Shown: one piece after another, positions 26,514 to 37,583 of the stretch
How positions within the stretch are numbered: the first letter of the stretch is position 1
Layout of the letters: each line of letters begins with the position of its first letter
Assembly (NCBI RefSeq): GCF_011393335.1
Contig: NZ_CP049865.1
Span: 1,940,722 to 2,004,721 of the forward strand
Source of the DNA: Propioniciclava coleopterorum
Lineage (GTDB): Bacteria > Actinomycetota > Actinomycetes > Propionibacteriales > Propionibacteriaceae
DNA length: 64,000 nucleotides
Reading direction: 5' to 3'
Made by a program: the position numbers and the translations under genes
Notes under the pieces: generated by a model
Told to the model about the DNA's origin: nothing
Databases searched by the model: none
What the model saw: only the letters and a program-made list of their open reading frames with translations

Positions 26514-26729
26514 CGTCATGTTCAGGGCCTTGTGGTGCCCAACTCTGTGGCCGGACGGCGGGCACGGCGGGTGGCCCCGCGTCCCTTGGCCGTGATCGGT
26601 GAGACGCCCGCGAACGAGGCTGTCCCTCGATAGCATCGCGCCAGGTCGGGGCGGTCGAACGCCGTCGTCGGGGCCGCGAGGGGGTGGCCTTCGATCCATC
26701 CGGGCGATCGCGTGGGCGGGGGGTTGGCA

Positions 26730-28382
26730 ATGACGGCGAGGTCGGTGCCCGAGCGTCCGGTGTTCGTGACGACATCCGAAAAAGAGGTGTGGCGGCTGCT
26801 GGTCGACCAGCTCCCCGACGGGTGCGTGGTGCTGGCCAACCTTCGGGTGTGCGGCGAGGAGCGCGACCACGAGGCGGACCTGGTCTGCCTGATGCCGGGC
26901 AACGGGATCGTCGTGGTCGAGGTCAAGGGCAACCGCGTCTGGGTCGAGGACGACCAGTGGTACCAGAAGTGGGGCGGCTCGTCCCGGTGGATCGACCCCG
27001 TCGACCAGGCCGCCCGCACGATGTACGCGCTGCGCGACTACGCGGAGGGCGACTTCCGGCACGGTGGGCCGCGGCTGTGCTGGAGCCGCCACGTGGTCCT
27101 CGCGCACACCGCCCTTGAGCAGGACTTCGCCATGCCCGAATGCCCGCGCTGGCAGATCAGCGGCAGCAACGACCTGGGCGACCTCGGTGCCCGGATCTGG
27201 GAGACCACCGCGTCGCACCGGCCGTTCGGCCGGATCCCGGACGCCGACGACGTCGACGCGCTGCAGGAGATCCTGACCGGCCGCTACCTGCCGTCCCGCG
27301 ACGTGGTGACCGAGGCGGAGGACCGCGCGCTCGAGGCGGACCGGCTGACCGCCGAGCAGGCGATGCTGCTCCAGGTGACGCGGCTGCTGAACCGCGTCGA
27401 GATCCGCGGCGGCGCCGGGTCGGGCAAGACCGTGCTGGCGATCCGGCAGGCGTCCGACCTGGCGTCGGGACGGCTGACCGGGGAGCGCCGACGCGTCGCC
27501 GTGGTCTGTTACTCGATCGGGCTGAGCCGCCACCTGCGGCGGCACCTGTTGCGCGGCACCAAGGCCGACCGGCCCGTGTTCGTGGGCACGTTCGAGGAGT
27601 TCGGCAACCGCTTCGGCGTCCGCAGCCCCGGGCGCGAGGAGAGCGAGCGGTGGGAGCACGACTTCCCGGCGGAGGTCGCCGAGCGGGTCTCCACGCTCGA
27701 CGAGGCGGACCGCTTCGACGCGATCGTGGTGGACGAGGCGCAGGACTTCGCCGACCACTGGTGGCCGGCGCTGCTGCTGGCGCTCAAGGACGAGGAGGCC
27801 GGCGGGCTGTACGCCTACTCCGATGAGCGGCAGCGCATCTTCCCGCGCTTCGGCCGGCCGCCGATCCAGTTCGTCCCGCTGGTGCTCGACCACAACCTGC
27901 GCAACACCCGGCAGATCGCCGAGGCGTTCCTGCCGCTGGCCCCCACCGGCATGGACATCCGCGGCGGCGACGGGCCCGAGGTGACCTTCGTCGCGGCGCC
28001 CACCGCGGAGGCTCTGGACGCCGCGGACGACCAGGTCGACACCCTGTTCGACGAGGGCTGGCGCCCGGTCGACATCGCGCTGATCACGATGGGCAAGCGG
28101 CACCCGGTGCAGGAGGAGCGGCAGGCGTCCCTGGGGCAGGACGGCTACTGGCGCAGCTTCTGGTCCGAGGACGACATCTTCTACGGCCACGTCCTGGGCT
28201 TCAAGGGGATGGAGCGCCCGGCCGTGGTCCTGTGCGTGAACGAGGACGGCGACCGCGACCGCTCCGCGGAGCGCTTCTACGTCGGGTTGTCCCGCGCCAC
28301 CGACCGGCTCATCGTCGTGGGCGACCCCGCCGTCGTCCGCCGGATCGCCGGCGCCGACGTCGCCCGCCGACTGGGCCTGTAG
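26730..28382 (+). CDS. NERD nuclease-related domain fused to UvrD/Rep-like helicase
   Basis: 550-residue fusion. The N-terminal NERD domain (about 15-150) has the PD-(D/E)XK-like pattern HEADLVCLMPGNGIVVVEVKGN with Asp and E-x-K. The SF1 helicase follows, with Walker A GGAGSGKTVLA (about 224), Walker B VVDEAQDF, motif IV-V HNLRNTRQ and a C-terminal VGLSRATDRLIVVGD. It acts on DNA, perhaps in repair or defence. The ATG at 26730 is preferred to a GTG at 26712 because GGGGGG lies just upstream. It stands alone after tRNA-Ser with repeat arrays downstream. Confidence 0.85.
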   Translation: MTARSVPERPVFVTTSEKEVWRLLVDQLPDGCVVLANLRVCGEERDHEADLVCLMPGNGIVVVEVKGNRVWVEDDQWYQKWGGSSRWIDPVDQAARTMYALRDYAEGDFRHGGPRLCWSRHVVLAHTALEQDFAMPECPRWQISGSNDLGDLGARIWETTASHRPFGRIPDADDVDALQEILTGRYLPSRDVVTEAEDRALEADRLTAEQAMLLQVTRLLNRVEIRGGAGSGKTVLAIRQASDLASGRLTGERRRVAVVCYSIGLSRHLRRHLLRGTKADRPVFVGTFEEFGNRFGVRSPGREESERWEHDFPAEVAERVSTLDEADRFDAIVVDEAQDFADHWWPALLLALKDEEAGGLYAYSDERQRIFPRFGRPPIQFVPLVLDHNLRNTRQIAEAFLPLAPTGMDIRGGDGPEVTFVAAPTAEALDAADDQVDTLFDEGWRPVDIALITMGKRHPVQEERQASLGQDGYWRSFWSEDDIFYGHVLGFKGMERPAVVLCVNEDGDRDRSAERFYVGLSRATDRLIVVGDPAVVRRIAGADVARRLGL

Positions 28383-28480
28383 GACGCCGCTTCCCGGGGG
28401 TGTCAGCCGTTCGACGTCGCCTGCCCGTGGCGGTGCGCGCGGGCGTTCACGACACCCCGGTGTTGGTCGCCAGCCGCCCT

Positions 28481-28672
28481 CGTTCGCGTCGAGTCGCCCG
28501 CGTTTGGGACGAGTCGCCCGCGTCTGCGACGAGTCGCCCGCGCTTGTGACGAGTCGCCTGCGTTTGCGACGAGATGCCCCCGTTCGGTGCAGACGCCCAC
28601 GTAGGAACGGGGGCGTCTGACGCAAAAGGGGGCGTCTGACGCAATAGGGGGCGTCTGGGACGGGCTCCGACG
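28481..28672. repeat. 20-bp repeat array A1 with inverted tail
   Basis: Five near-identical 20-bp units with consensus CGTTTGCGACGAGTCGCCCG begin at 28481, 28501, 28521, 28541 and 28561. They are followed by a hairpin (CCCCCGTTC ... GAACGGGGG) and then two to three units in opposite orientation (GGGGGCGTCTGACGCAA). Variation is concentrated at unit positions 3-5, 7 and 9. The unit length is not a multiple of three, so coding is unlikely. A1 shares a ~50-bp identical tail with array A2. The gap 28383-29126 holds only these arrays and the pckG terminator. Confidence 0.85.
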
Positions 28673-28710
28673 CGCGGAGCCACTACCGCGTATCTGACGA
28701 GCCCTGCTCC

Positions 28711-28893
28711 GCGTCGAGTCGCCGGCGTTTGCGTCGAGTCGCCCGCGTTTGCGACGAGACGCCCGCGCTTGCGACGAGACGCCCGCGCTTGCGACGGGCC
28801 GCCCGCGTTTGCGTCGAGACGCCCCCGTTCGGTGCAGACGCCCACGTAGGAACGGGGGCGTCTGACGCAAGAGGGGGCGTCTGGAACAAGCTG
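28711..28893. repeat. 20-bp repeat array A2 with inverted tail
   Basis: Six 20-bp units in the register GCGWCGAGWCGCCCGCGTTT begin at 28711, 28731, 28751, 28771, 28791 and 28811. The same hairpin tail as A1 follows, with ~50 identical bases from GCCCCCGTTCGG to CTGACGCAA. A1 and A2 therefore look like a duplicated cassette of array plus tail, separated by about 40 bases containing the short palindrome CTCCGACGCGCGGAG. Confidence 0.85.
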
Positions 28894-29084
28894 TGACGGG
28901 CGGAGCCTCTATCGCGCGTGCGGAAGTGCCCACGGGGGCGCCGGGCGTGGCTGCGATCCAGTCGACTCGGGAGCAGAGCGTCCCCGGCGTTCCGTGCGAG
29001 AAGCGTGCGCACGCATCGGACGCCGACGCGTCCGGCTCCCGTTGTGTGGCAGGCACGCGAGCGTGCCGCGCGGGAAGACGACGA

Positions 29085-29110
29085 ACCGCCCCGGCGGGGG
29101 CCGGGGCGGT
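29085..29110 (-). terminator. Terminator of pckG
   Basis: 11-bp stem ACCGCCCCGGC / GCCGGGGCGGT with a four-base loop, 17 bases past the pckG stop. Confidence 0.7.
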
Positions 29111-29126
29111 CAGTCAAGGGGACGGG

Positions 29127-30962
<1,836 letters not shown>

Positions 30963-31205
30963 TCGCTACTCCTTTTGCGTGTCGCCGACCCGTCCACACT
31001 GACGGGTCCGGCCTGACCTGATCGCTGCAACCATCCTGCCAAACTCGTGAATCTCCTCCAAATCCGAGCTTCCTGTGCCTAAACTACGGCGCCCACAGTT
31101 CGGGGGTGAAGATCATTGTGTGCCGACGACCAATAATCCGGACGCCGCGCGGGCTGCGCCGCGGGGGATCGGTTTCCCGCCGAGCGGACGCAGGGGCCGC
31201 GTCGG

Positions 31206-31275
31206 CGTGGTGCTGGGGGCCAGGGCGCAGGGTGGTGCCGGGGACTCCCGGGCGCAGGGTGGTGCTGGGTGCCCA
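31206..31275. repeat. 27-bp direct repeat
   Basis: GGCGCAGGGTGGTG occurs at 31224 and 31251 in a 27-bp repeat, with a partial third copy at the left edge. It lies in the 497-base gap between pckG and tRNA-Arg (30963-31459), which otherwise shows only the tRNA promoter. Confidence 0.55.
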
Positions 31276-31408
31276 GCGCTCCCCGTTGATGCCGCAGCCG
31301 GCCGGACGCGGCGGGCGGGCCCGCGGCGTCCATGCTCCGTCCTGCCTCGCGGATGACGTGGGCGCCGCCCATCAGGGCAACAAGGCGCCCTCGTGGGGAG
31401 CCTCGGTT

Positions 31409-31437
31409 TTGTGCCGGAGGGGTGAGGGGGCTAGAGT
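31409..31437 (+). promoter_or_regulatory. Promoter of tRNA-Arg(ACG)
   Basis: TTGTGC at 31409-31414 and TAGAGT at 31432-31437 with a 17-base spacer, about 22 bases before the mature tRNA. Confidence 0.6.
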
Positions 31438-31459
31438 AAATGACCGGTCACCGACCGAT

Positions 31460-31532
31460 GCGCTCGTAGCTTAACGGATAGAGCAGCTGACTACGGATCA
31501 GCAGGTTGGGGGTTCGAATCCCTCCGAGCGCG
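31460..31532 (+). tRNA. tRNA-Arg(ACG)
   Basis: Cloverleaf with acceptor stem GCGCTCG/CGAGCGC, D-loop AGCTTAACGGATAGAGC, anticodon ACG in loop CTACGGA, and T-loop GGTTCGAATCC. CCA is encoded at 31533-31535. Confidence 0.95.
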
Positions 31533-31540
31533 CCACATTA

Positions 31541-31577
31541 CGAAGGCCCCGCCACCAGCACGGTGGCGGGGCCTTCG
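31541..31577 (+). terminator. Terminator of tRNA-Arg
   Basis: Perfect 16-bp stem CGAAGGCCCCGCCACC / GGTGGCGGGGCCTTCG with loop AGCAC, starting six bases after the CCA end. Confidence 0.8.
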
Positions 31578-31807
31578 TCGTCAGGGCGTGTGGCGCAAAG
31601 CGCGGTCGCGACGGGTGTCCGTGACGAGCCGCCTGGGCCGCCGTCGCGTCCGGTGCGCAGCGGGATGCCCAGGCCCGAAGCGACCGCCGCATTGCGTCCC
31701 CATCACTCCCTGGCGCGACGATTGAGTCTTGAATGCTCCCCAATACTTCTCCTTCACTTCGGAGGTGCGCCGCTTCGGGCGGTGCTTCCACGGACGAAGG
31801 AGTCGAC

Positions 31808-34800
31808 ATGGGTCTCTCACCGCAGGTCAGCCGCCGGACGTTGCTCACCGGGGTCGCCGCCGCTGCCGTCATCGGGCACGCCACGCTCGGATCTGGGGTG
31901 CTGACGGCGCGCGCCGCCCCCATCTCGGAGCTGGAGGCGATCGGCCTGGCGCTCCGCCCGCCGGTCTACCTCCTCGAGACCGCGGTGCCGGCGAACTTCG
32001 CCGTGGACCGCGGGGCGCTGTCCATCACGGGCGACCGCGCCAAGGTCGGGGAGGCGAGCCTCAAGTGGGAGCACGGGCCGGCGTCCCGGCTGCGGATCAG
32101 CGGCCCGATCGGCTGGGAGCCCGCCCCCTACAAGGCGGGCGACGATCAGGCGTGGATGGGCAAGGTGCCGACCTTCGCGATGTGGGTCTACAACGACGCC
32201 CCCTCGGCCGAGCCGCTCGTGGTCGAGTTCGGACGCGGCACGCGCGTGGACACCCGGTTCACGTTCAACCTCGACTTCACCGGCTGGCGCACCATGTGGG
32301 TGCGCTACGGCTACGACACCGAGGGCAAGCCGCGCCCCGACATGGACACCATCACCTTCTCGGCGCCCGCCCGCACCGGGACGCTGTACCTGGACCAGAT
32401 CATCGTGAGCACGCCGATGCGTCCCGACCACCCCACGCCCGACCACCAGGTACCGAAGGTGCAGCCCGAGATCGACCTGGCCGACAACTACCACTGGCTG
32501 GCGCTCAACGCGTTCGAGCAGGACCTGGCGCGCCGGGGCCTCCCCACGCCGGTCATCACCGACGCGCTGCGCCGCGACCTGGCGACGATCAAGGAGCGTC
32601 AGCTCGCCCAGAACCAGGGCGGCCCCAAGCCGACCGCCGCGCTGCTGGCGCAGTACACCGCCGACGTCGAGGCGCTGGGGGTGCCCGACCTCGCGACCCG
32701 CGACGGCCGCCTCGTGCCCGCGCGTCCGGGCGCCTTCGTCGACGGCTACCAGACGGCGATCTTCCCCGCGGAGCTGAGCGCCGGCGTCCGGGCGGGCGTG
32801 AAGCCGCTGCGCACCTACACCGACAAGATGTTCCAGATCGCCCGCGCCCACGAGCAGGCCCGGCGGCTCGGGCTGCCGCAGGCCGACGCGCTGGGCCGGC
32901 TGTGGCTGCGCTGCCACGTCCACCTGCGCGACCAGGGGTTCGCCGCCGGCAGCGCGCAGGGCACCATCCACCACATCGGCTACCAGCACCGCGGCTGGTG
33001 GGACTCGCTCGTGCTGGTGCGTCCGCTCCTGGAGCAGAACGGGCTGTGGGAGCAGGCCCGCGCGGACCTCGCCTGGTTCGTCGGCCTCGGCCGCCTGCTG
33101 CAGGACTTCGAGAACCCCGACCACTACGGCGGGCTGGTCGACGTCCTCAACACGCTGCTGCTCGGCCTGGTCACCGCCGCCGTGCTGATGCCCACCGAGC
33201 AGGAGCAGATCACCGCGCTCAACGCCGTCCGCGAGTGGTGCGACCGGGCGATCACCCACTCCCCGGGCGTCCAGGGCGGCTTCAAGCCCGACGGGTCGAT
33301 GTTCCACCACATGGGGATGTTCCCCGACTACGGCCGCGACGGCCTGATCGGCTCGGCGCCCGTGATCGCGCTGCTCGCCGGCACGTCCTACCAGCTGGGC
33401 TCCCGAGCGCGCGAGATCGTCCGCAAGGCGCTCCTGACGCTGCGCGCCCACGCCAACACCACCCAGTGGCCGCTGCCTCTGTCCGGACGCAACCCCGGCG
33501 GCGTCACCCAGTTGCAGGTCAACACCTTCGGCATCCTCGCCAACGCGCCGCTGCCCGACGGCAGCCCGCTGGACGCCGACGTCGGCCGGGCCTACCTGCG
33601 GCTGCTACCCGCCGCCCCCACCGCGGCGCAGAAGGCGCTCGCCGCGCCGCTGCAGGCGGCCGGCCTGGTCGCCGAGCCCGCGCCGGAGGGCCACTGGAGC
33701 ATCAACTACGGCGTGGTCGGGTTGCACCGGCGCGGGGAGTGGCTGGCCACCATCCGCGGCCACAACCGCTACCACTGGGCGACCGAGATCTACGACGGCG
33801 CCAACATGTACGGCCGCTACAACTCCTACTGCTCGATCTGGCTGCAGTCGCGCCGGTCGTCCGAGGGGCCCATCACCAACCAGGCGAACGGGTACGCGCA
33901 GCCGGGCTGGGACTGGAACCGTTGGCCGGGCACCACGACGCGGCAACTCCCGTTCGACGAGCTCAAGGCCGACCTGACCGGGACGATCGAGCAGATGGTG
34001 CTGTCGGAGTCGGCGTTCGCCGGCTCGGGTTCGCTGGAGGGACGCCACGGCGTCTTCGGCATGGACCTGCGCGAGCACCCGTTCTTCGACCCGTCGCACC
34101 GGGCGCGGACGTCGGTGTTCTGCTTCGACGACCGGCTGGTGGTGCTGGGCTCCGACATCCACAACGACGACCGCCGCCACGTCACGCAGACCACCCTGTT
34201 CCAGGATCTGCTGATCGCCGGGCTCGACACGACCTGGGACTCCGCCCACGGCACCGCCTCGGGTGCGGTCGAGCGCGTCGAGACGCTGGCCGACGCCCGC
34301 GTCCTCGTGGACGCCGTCGGCCACGGCTACTACGTGCCGGCCGGGCAGCGGCTGGTCCAGCAGCGCCGCACCGTCGAGGCACCCGACCAGACCGGCACCA
34401 AGTCCGCCGCGGTGCCCAGCGCGGTCGCGGTGCTCGACCACGGCTCCGCGCCGCGGGGTGCGGGTTACGAGTACGCGATCCTCGTCGAGGCCGGACAGGC
34501 CGGCGCGGCCGCGTTCGCCGCGTCCATGCGCGGGGAGCGTCCGGCGTACACGGTGCTCCGCAAGGACGCCGCCGCGCACATCGTCGCCGACCGGGCCACC
34601 GGCGTCACGGGGTACGTGCTGTTCGAGAAGGGCCAGCAGTTCCCCGGCCCGGTGCGCGGGGTGAGCCGGCCCTGCCTGGTGCTGACGCGGGAGGAGGGCG
34701 ACGAGCTGATCGTGTCTGTGACCGACCCGGATCTGCACCTCTACGAGGGGCGGGATCCCGACCAGTACGAGCGCGGCCGCTACACCGGCCGGATGACGTC

Positions 34801-34969
34801 GTACTCGCGTCCGTGGCGCAACAGCCCCAGCAAGGCGTCCACGGTGATGGTGAAGCTGCGGGACGGCTGGCGCGTGGTGTCGGGGCCGGGCAACGGGAAC
34901 AGCAGCGGCAATCTGAAGGTGACCTGCGTCGACGGCCGCCCGGTGGAGTTCCGCCTCCGCCGCGCCTGA
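31808..34969 (+). CDS. Secreted polysaccharide lyase family 8, chondroitinase ABC type
   Basis: Extracellular lyase that cleaves glycosaminoglycans (chondroitin, dermatan, hyaluronan) by beta-elimination. 1053 residues, the length of ABC-type chondroitinases rather than short hyaluronate lyases. Order: twin-arginine-like signal (SRRTLLTGVAAAAV, residues 8-21), N-terminal beta-sandwich (about 40-210), the alpha/alpha toroid (about 220-610) with HHIGYQHRGWWDS and FHHMGMFPDYGRDG, whose His and Tyr fit the catalytic pair, then the C-terminal super-sandwich. The start is fixed by GAAGGAG upstream. It implies growth on animal tissue or mucin-like polymers. No dedicated GAG uptake genes are adjacent. 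Confidence 0.85.
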   Translation: MGLSPQVSRRTLLTGVAAAAVIGHATLGSGVLTARAAPISELEAIGLALRPPVYLLETAVPANFAVDRGALSITGDRAKVGEASLKWEHGPASRLRISGPIGWEPAPYKAGDDQAWMGKVPTFAMWVYNDAPSAEPLVVEFGRGTRVDTRFTFNLDFTGWRTMWVRYGYDTEGKPRPDMDTITFSAPARTGTLYLDQIIVSTPMRPDHPTPDHQVPKVQPEIDLADNYHWLALNAFEQDLARRGLPTPVITDALRRDLATIKERQLAQNQGGPKPTAALLAQYTADVEALGVPDLATRDGRLVPARPGAFVDGYQTAIFPAELSAGVRAGVKPLRTYTDKMFQIARAHEQARRLGLPQADALGRLWLRCHVHLRDQGFAAGSAQGTIHHIGYQHRGWWDSLVLVRPLLEQNGLWEQARADLAWFVGLGRLLQDFENPDHYGGLVDVLNTLLLGLVTAAVLMPTEQEQITALNAVREWCDRAITHSPGVQGGFKPDGSMFHHMGMFPDYGRDGLIGSAPVIALLAGTSYQLGSRAREIVRKALLTLRAHANTTQWPLPLSGRNPGGVTQLQVNTFGILANAPLPDGSPLDADVGRAYLRLLPAAPTAAQKALAAPLQAAGLVAEPAPEGHWSINYGVVGLHRRGEWLATIRGHNRYHWATEIYDGANMYGRYNSYCSIWLQSRRSSEGPITNQANGYAQPGWDWNRWPGTTTRQLPFDELKADLTGTIEQMVLSESAFAGSGSLEGRHGVFGMDLREHPFFDPSHRARTSVFCFDDRLVVLGSDIHNDDRRHVTQTTLFQDLLIAGLDTTWDSAHGTASGAVERVETLADARVLVDAVGHGYYVPAGQRLVQQRRTVEAPDQTGTKSAAVPSAVAVLDHGSAPRGAGYEYAILVEAGQAGAAAFAASMRGERPAYTVLRKDAAAHIVADRATGVTGYVLFEKGQQFPGPVRGVSRPCLVLTREEGDELIVSVTDPDLHLYEGRDPDQYERGRYTGRMTSYSRPWRNSPSKASTVMVKLRDGWRVVSGPGNGNSSGNLKVTCVDGRPVEFRLRRA

Positions 34970-34978
34970 CCGACGGGA

Positions 34979-35013
34979 CGGCCCCGGACGCCCGCGCGAG
35001 GTGTCCGGGGCCG
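34979..35013. terminator. Bidirectional hairpin terminator
   Basis: 14-bp stem CGGCCCCGGACGCC / GGTGTCCGGGGCCG (one G-T pair) with a seven-base loop, between the lyase (+) and the secreted protein gene (-). Confidence 0.75.
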
Positions 35014-35040
35014 ATTCACGGTCGGTCAGCGCGCGTCAGC

Positions 35041-35532
35041 TCACCAGCGTTCGGTGACGGTCGGGTTGGCGCGGCACCCGACGTTGTCCACCTGGATGCC
35101 CCGGGACGACTTGCCCGGCTCCGTCACGTAGCCCCGAACGGTGACGCAGCGGGAGGCCGTTCCGGTCACCTTCACGGGGCCGGCGTAGTAGGAGTACGAG
35201 CCGGTCTGCGAGCCCGCGTCGGTGAAGGAGACGCCGCTGCACCCGCCGGTGAACGAGCGGCACTTCGCGATCTGGACGCCCGTGGCGGACTTCACCCCCC
35301 ACAACCGGTTGCTGTGCCGCATGCAGGCGCTGTTCGTGCCGCCGTTGGCGGAGGAGTAGTAGACGTCCAACTCGCCGATCTTGTCCCCGCGCGTGCTGTG
35401 GACGGCGAAGCTGCCGGTCAGCGAGCCGGTGCAATTCGCGGCGGCGTCCGCGGTGGGGGCGGTCGAGAACAGGACGCCCGCGCTGCCGAGCAGCAGGAAG
35501 AGCGACAGGACACAGGTGCGGAGGACTTTCAT
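35041..35532 (-). CDS. Secreted cysteine-containing hypothetical protein (163 aa)
   Basis: Exported protein with signal peptide (LRTCVLSLFLLLGSAGVLF, cleavage after ADA near residue 32). The mature domain of about 130 residues has six cysteines and many Gly, Ser, Thr and Tyr in strand-like runs, consistent with a disulfide-bonded beta fold. No family recognised. AGGAG stands about eight bases before the ATG at 35532. It is convergent with the lyase and shares its terminator, so joint regulation is not implied. Confidence 0.7.
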   Translation of the reverse strand: MKVLRTCVLSLFLLLGSAGVLFSTAPTADAAANCTGSLTGSFAVHSTRGDKIGELDVYYSSANGGTNSACMRHSNRLWGVKSATGVQIAKCRSFTGGCSGVSFTDAGSQTGSYSYYAGPVKVTGTASRCVTVRGYVTEPGKSSRGIQVDNVGCRANPTVTERW

Positions 35533-35711
35533 GGGGGTAACTCCTGACTCGAGGGGGTGATGCAGCCGGAGACGCAGCCGGGTGGCCGTGCCCGCGGGGT
35601 GGCCGAAGCCGCCGCCACCGCCCGACTGTAGGCCCGGCGGCGTCCGAGGGGAACCCTCCCGGGAGGGCGGGTGAGTTGACCCGGCGCGACCTGTGCCGGT
35701 GGACTGGGCGC

Positions 35712-36980
35712 ATGAGCTCACCGGCGATCGTCCCGCCCCGGCGCCGAGGTGACCTGCCCACGATCCGGCGGCGGATCGAACTGCTGAGCTTCGGCTTCGC
35801 GGTGGTGGCGTTCGCGTTCTGGTTCGGGATGGTGCTCAACGAGCCGCACGAGGCGTTCCGCATCGACGTGTTCGTCTACCGGGGTGGCGTCGAGGCGATC
35901 CTCGCCGGACGCCCGCTGTACGAGCCGGTCTACGGCCCGCTGTTCTTCGTCTACCCGCCGTTCGCGGCGCTGCTGTTCCTGCCGATGGCGCTGTTGAACG
36001 ACACCCTGCTCAGCGCCGCGATGATCTCGCTCAACCTGCTGCTGGTGATCTGGACGGTCGGCGTCACCTCGCGCGAGGCCCGCGGCGCGGGCACGGTCAT
36101 CACCCGCGGCACCGCCGCCTGCCTCGGCATCGGCTTCACGTTCCTGCTCGTGCCGCTGGCCGACACCATGTGGCTGGGCCAGATCAACATCCTGCTCATG
36201 GCGCTCGTCGTCGCCGACCTGATCGCCGTCTCGCGCGGGGCGAAGTGGGCCGGCATCGCGATCGGGATCGCGGCCGGGATCAAGCTGACGCCGCTGCTGT
36301 TCGTCGTCCTGCTGCTGTGGTCGCGGCGCTGGCGTCCGGCCGGCCTGGCGCTGGGGACCTTCGCCGTCACGGTCGCGCTCGGCTTCGTCGCCCTGCCCCG
36401 CGACGCCCTCACGTTCTGGACCGTCGCGCTGACCGACACCCGGCGGATCGCCCCGTCGGAGTGGATCGTCAATCAGTCCTTCGACGGCGTCGTCGCCCGG
36501 TTCTGGCCGGACGCCCCGGGCTGGGTCTGGCTCGTGGGGGCCGCGCTGGTCTGCGGGTTGGCGATCCTGCTCGGCGGGCGGCTGCTGAACCGCCGGCTGC
36601 CGATCCTGGCCGCCGCGGTCGTCGGCGTCGCGTCCGCGTTCGCGGCGCCCTTCTCGTGGGAGCATCACTGGATCTGGCTGGTCATCCTGTGCTGGTGGCC
36701 GCTGTGCGCCGCCATCGTCGGCTTCGTCAACCGGGACCGGCGCTGGCCCTGGTGGGCGGCCGGCGCCCTGTTCGTGACGCTGCTGACCGCCCGCTACGAC
36801 GACGGACACGGCCGCGCCATCGGCGTCTTCGCGTTCGGCGGCGACGACCCCGACTCGTTGTGGACCATGGCCTACCCGCTGGGCGCGGTCGTCGTGCTGG
36901 CCGCGCTGACGGTCGCCGAACTCATCGGCCATCCCAGCCGGACGCCGCAGGTCGACCCGGGTCAGCCACCCGGGGCCTGA
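35712..36980 (+). CDS. GT87 (DUF2029) family polyprenol-mannose alpha-mannosyltransferase
   Basis: Membrane glycosyltransferase of the GT-C class, 422 residues with about ten helices. The first extracellular loop carries the acidic motif in FRIDVFVYRGG (about residues 54-64), the usual catalytic Asp position; GQINILLMALVVADLIA is typical of the family. Actinobacterial members add alpha-1,2 mannose from polyprenol-phosphate-mannose to lipoglycans. The ATG at 35712 gives a short cytosolic N-terminus as expected. Confidence 0.85.
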   Translation: MSSPAIVPPRRRGDLPTIRRRIELLSFGFAVVAFAFWFGMVLNEPHEAFRIDVFVYRGGVEAILAGRPLYEPVYGPLFFVYPPFAALLFLPMALLNDTLLSAAMISLNLLLVIWTVGVTSREARGAGTVITRGTAACLGIGFTFLLVPLADTMWLGQINILLMALVVADLIAVSRGAKWAGIAIGIAAGIKLTPLLFVVLLLWSRRWRPAGLALGTFAVTVALGFVALPRDALTFWTVALTDTRRIAPSEWIVNQSFDGVVARFWPDAPGWVWLVGAALVCGLAILLGGRLLNRRLPILAAAVVGVASAFAAPFSWEHHWIWLVILCWWPLCAAIVGFVNRDRRWPWWAAGALFVTLLTARYDDGHGRAIGVFAFGGDDPDSLWTMAYPLGAVVVLAALTVAELIGHPSRTPQVDPGQPPGA

Positions 36981-37091
36981 GCAGCGTCGCCGCGGCGTCC
37001 GAGGCCGTTCCGAGGGGCCTTCGGGTGGAACACGCGGCGGGCGGCGCGCCGCGTCACGCACAATGGAGGCTGACCCGCTTGAAGGAGCTTC

Positions 37092-37561
37092 ATGATCGTC
37101 CACGTTTTCGCGCTCACCGCACCGGTGGAGCCGACCGCCGTCTGGCGGCACTGGGTGGACGTCGATCAGTGGCCCGACCACTTCCCGGGGCTGAAGACCG
37201 CCAAGCTGAACGGCCCCGTCGCCGTCGGCGCGGTCGGCCTGGTCAAGCCGCTGCGCGGGGGCGCTGGTCCTTCCGGATCGCCGAGGTCGACCGCTCCAAG
37301 AAGCGCTTCGCGATCGAGCGCAAGCTGCTCTTCACGACGCTGCGGTTCTCGTTCGCGCTCGATCGCCCCGAGGAGATCGAGGACGGCGACACCCTCGAGC
37401 CGCAGCTCCCGAGCGATCCGGACACCTGGACGGCGACCTACACGGTCACCCTCAAGGGCACCCTGGCCGCGATCTACGACCGCACGGCCGCGCGGCCCAT
37501 CGCCCGGCAGCTGGAGCGGCTGGCCGCCAGCGTGGCCGAGTCGTCCCCGCCGCAAGACTGA
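37092..37561 (+). pseudogene. SRPBCC (START-like) family protein, one frameshift
   Basis: About 156-residue polyketide-cyclase/START-like protein with a hydrophobic ligand cavity. The N-terminus MIVHVFALTAPVEPTAVWRH and DVDQWPDHFPGL are typical SRPBCC features. The frame breaks at the G run 37257-37261; one added G gives L-R-G-G-R-W-S-F-R-I and continues to the stop at 37561. GAAGGAG precedes the ATG. Probably a sequencing error. Ligand unknown. Confidence 0.75.
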
Positions 37562-37583
37562 TCAGCGCGCCGCCGGCAGGGGC

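Noticed and set aside
26376-28382. Integrated island at tRNA-Ser(GCU)
   Set aside because: No copy of the tRNA 3' end and no integrase were found in the window.
31075-31356. A 93-codon frame between pckG and tRNA-Arg
   Set aside because: Low-complexity, crosses a direct repeat, has no ribosome binding site and no recognisable content.
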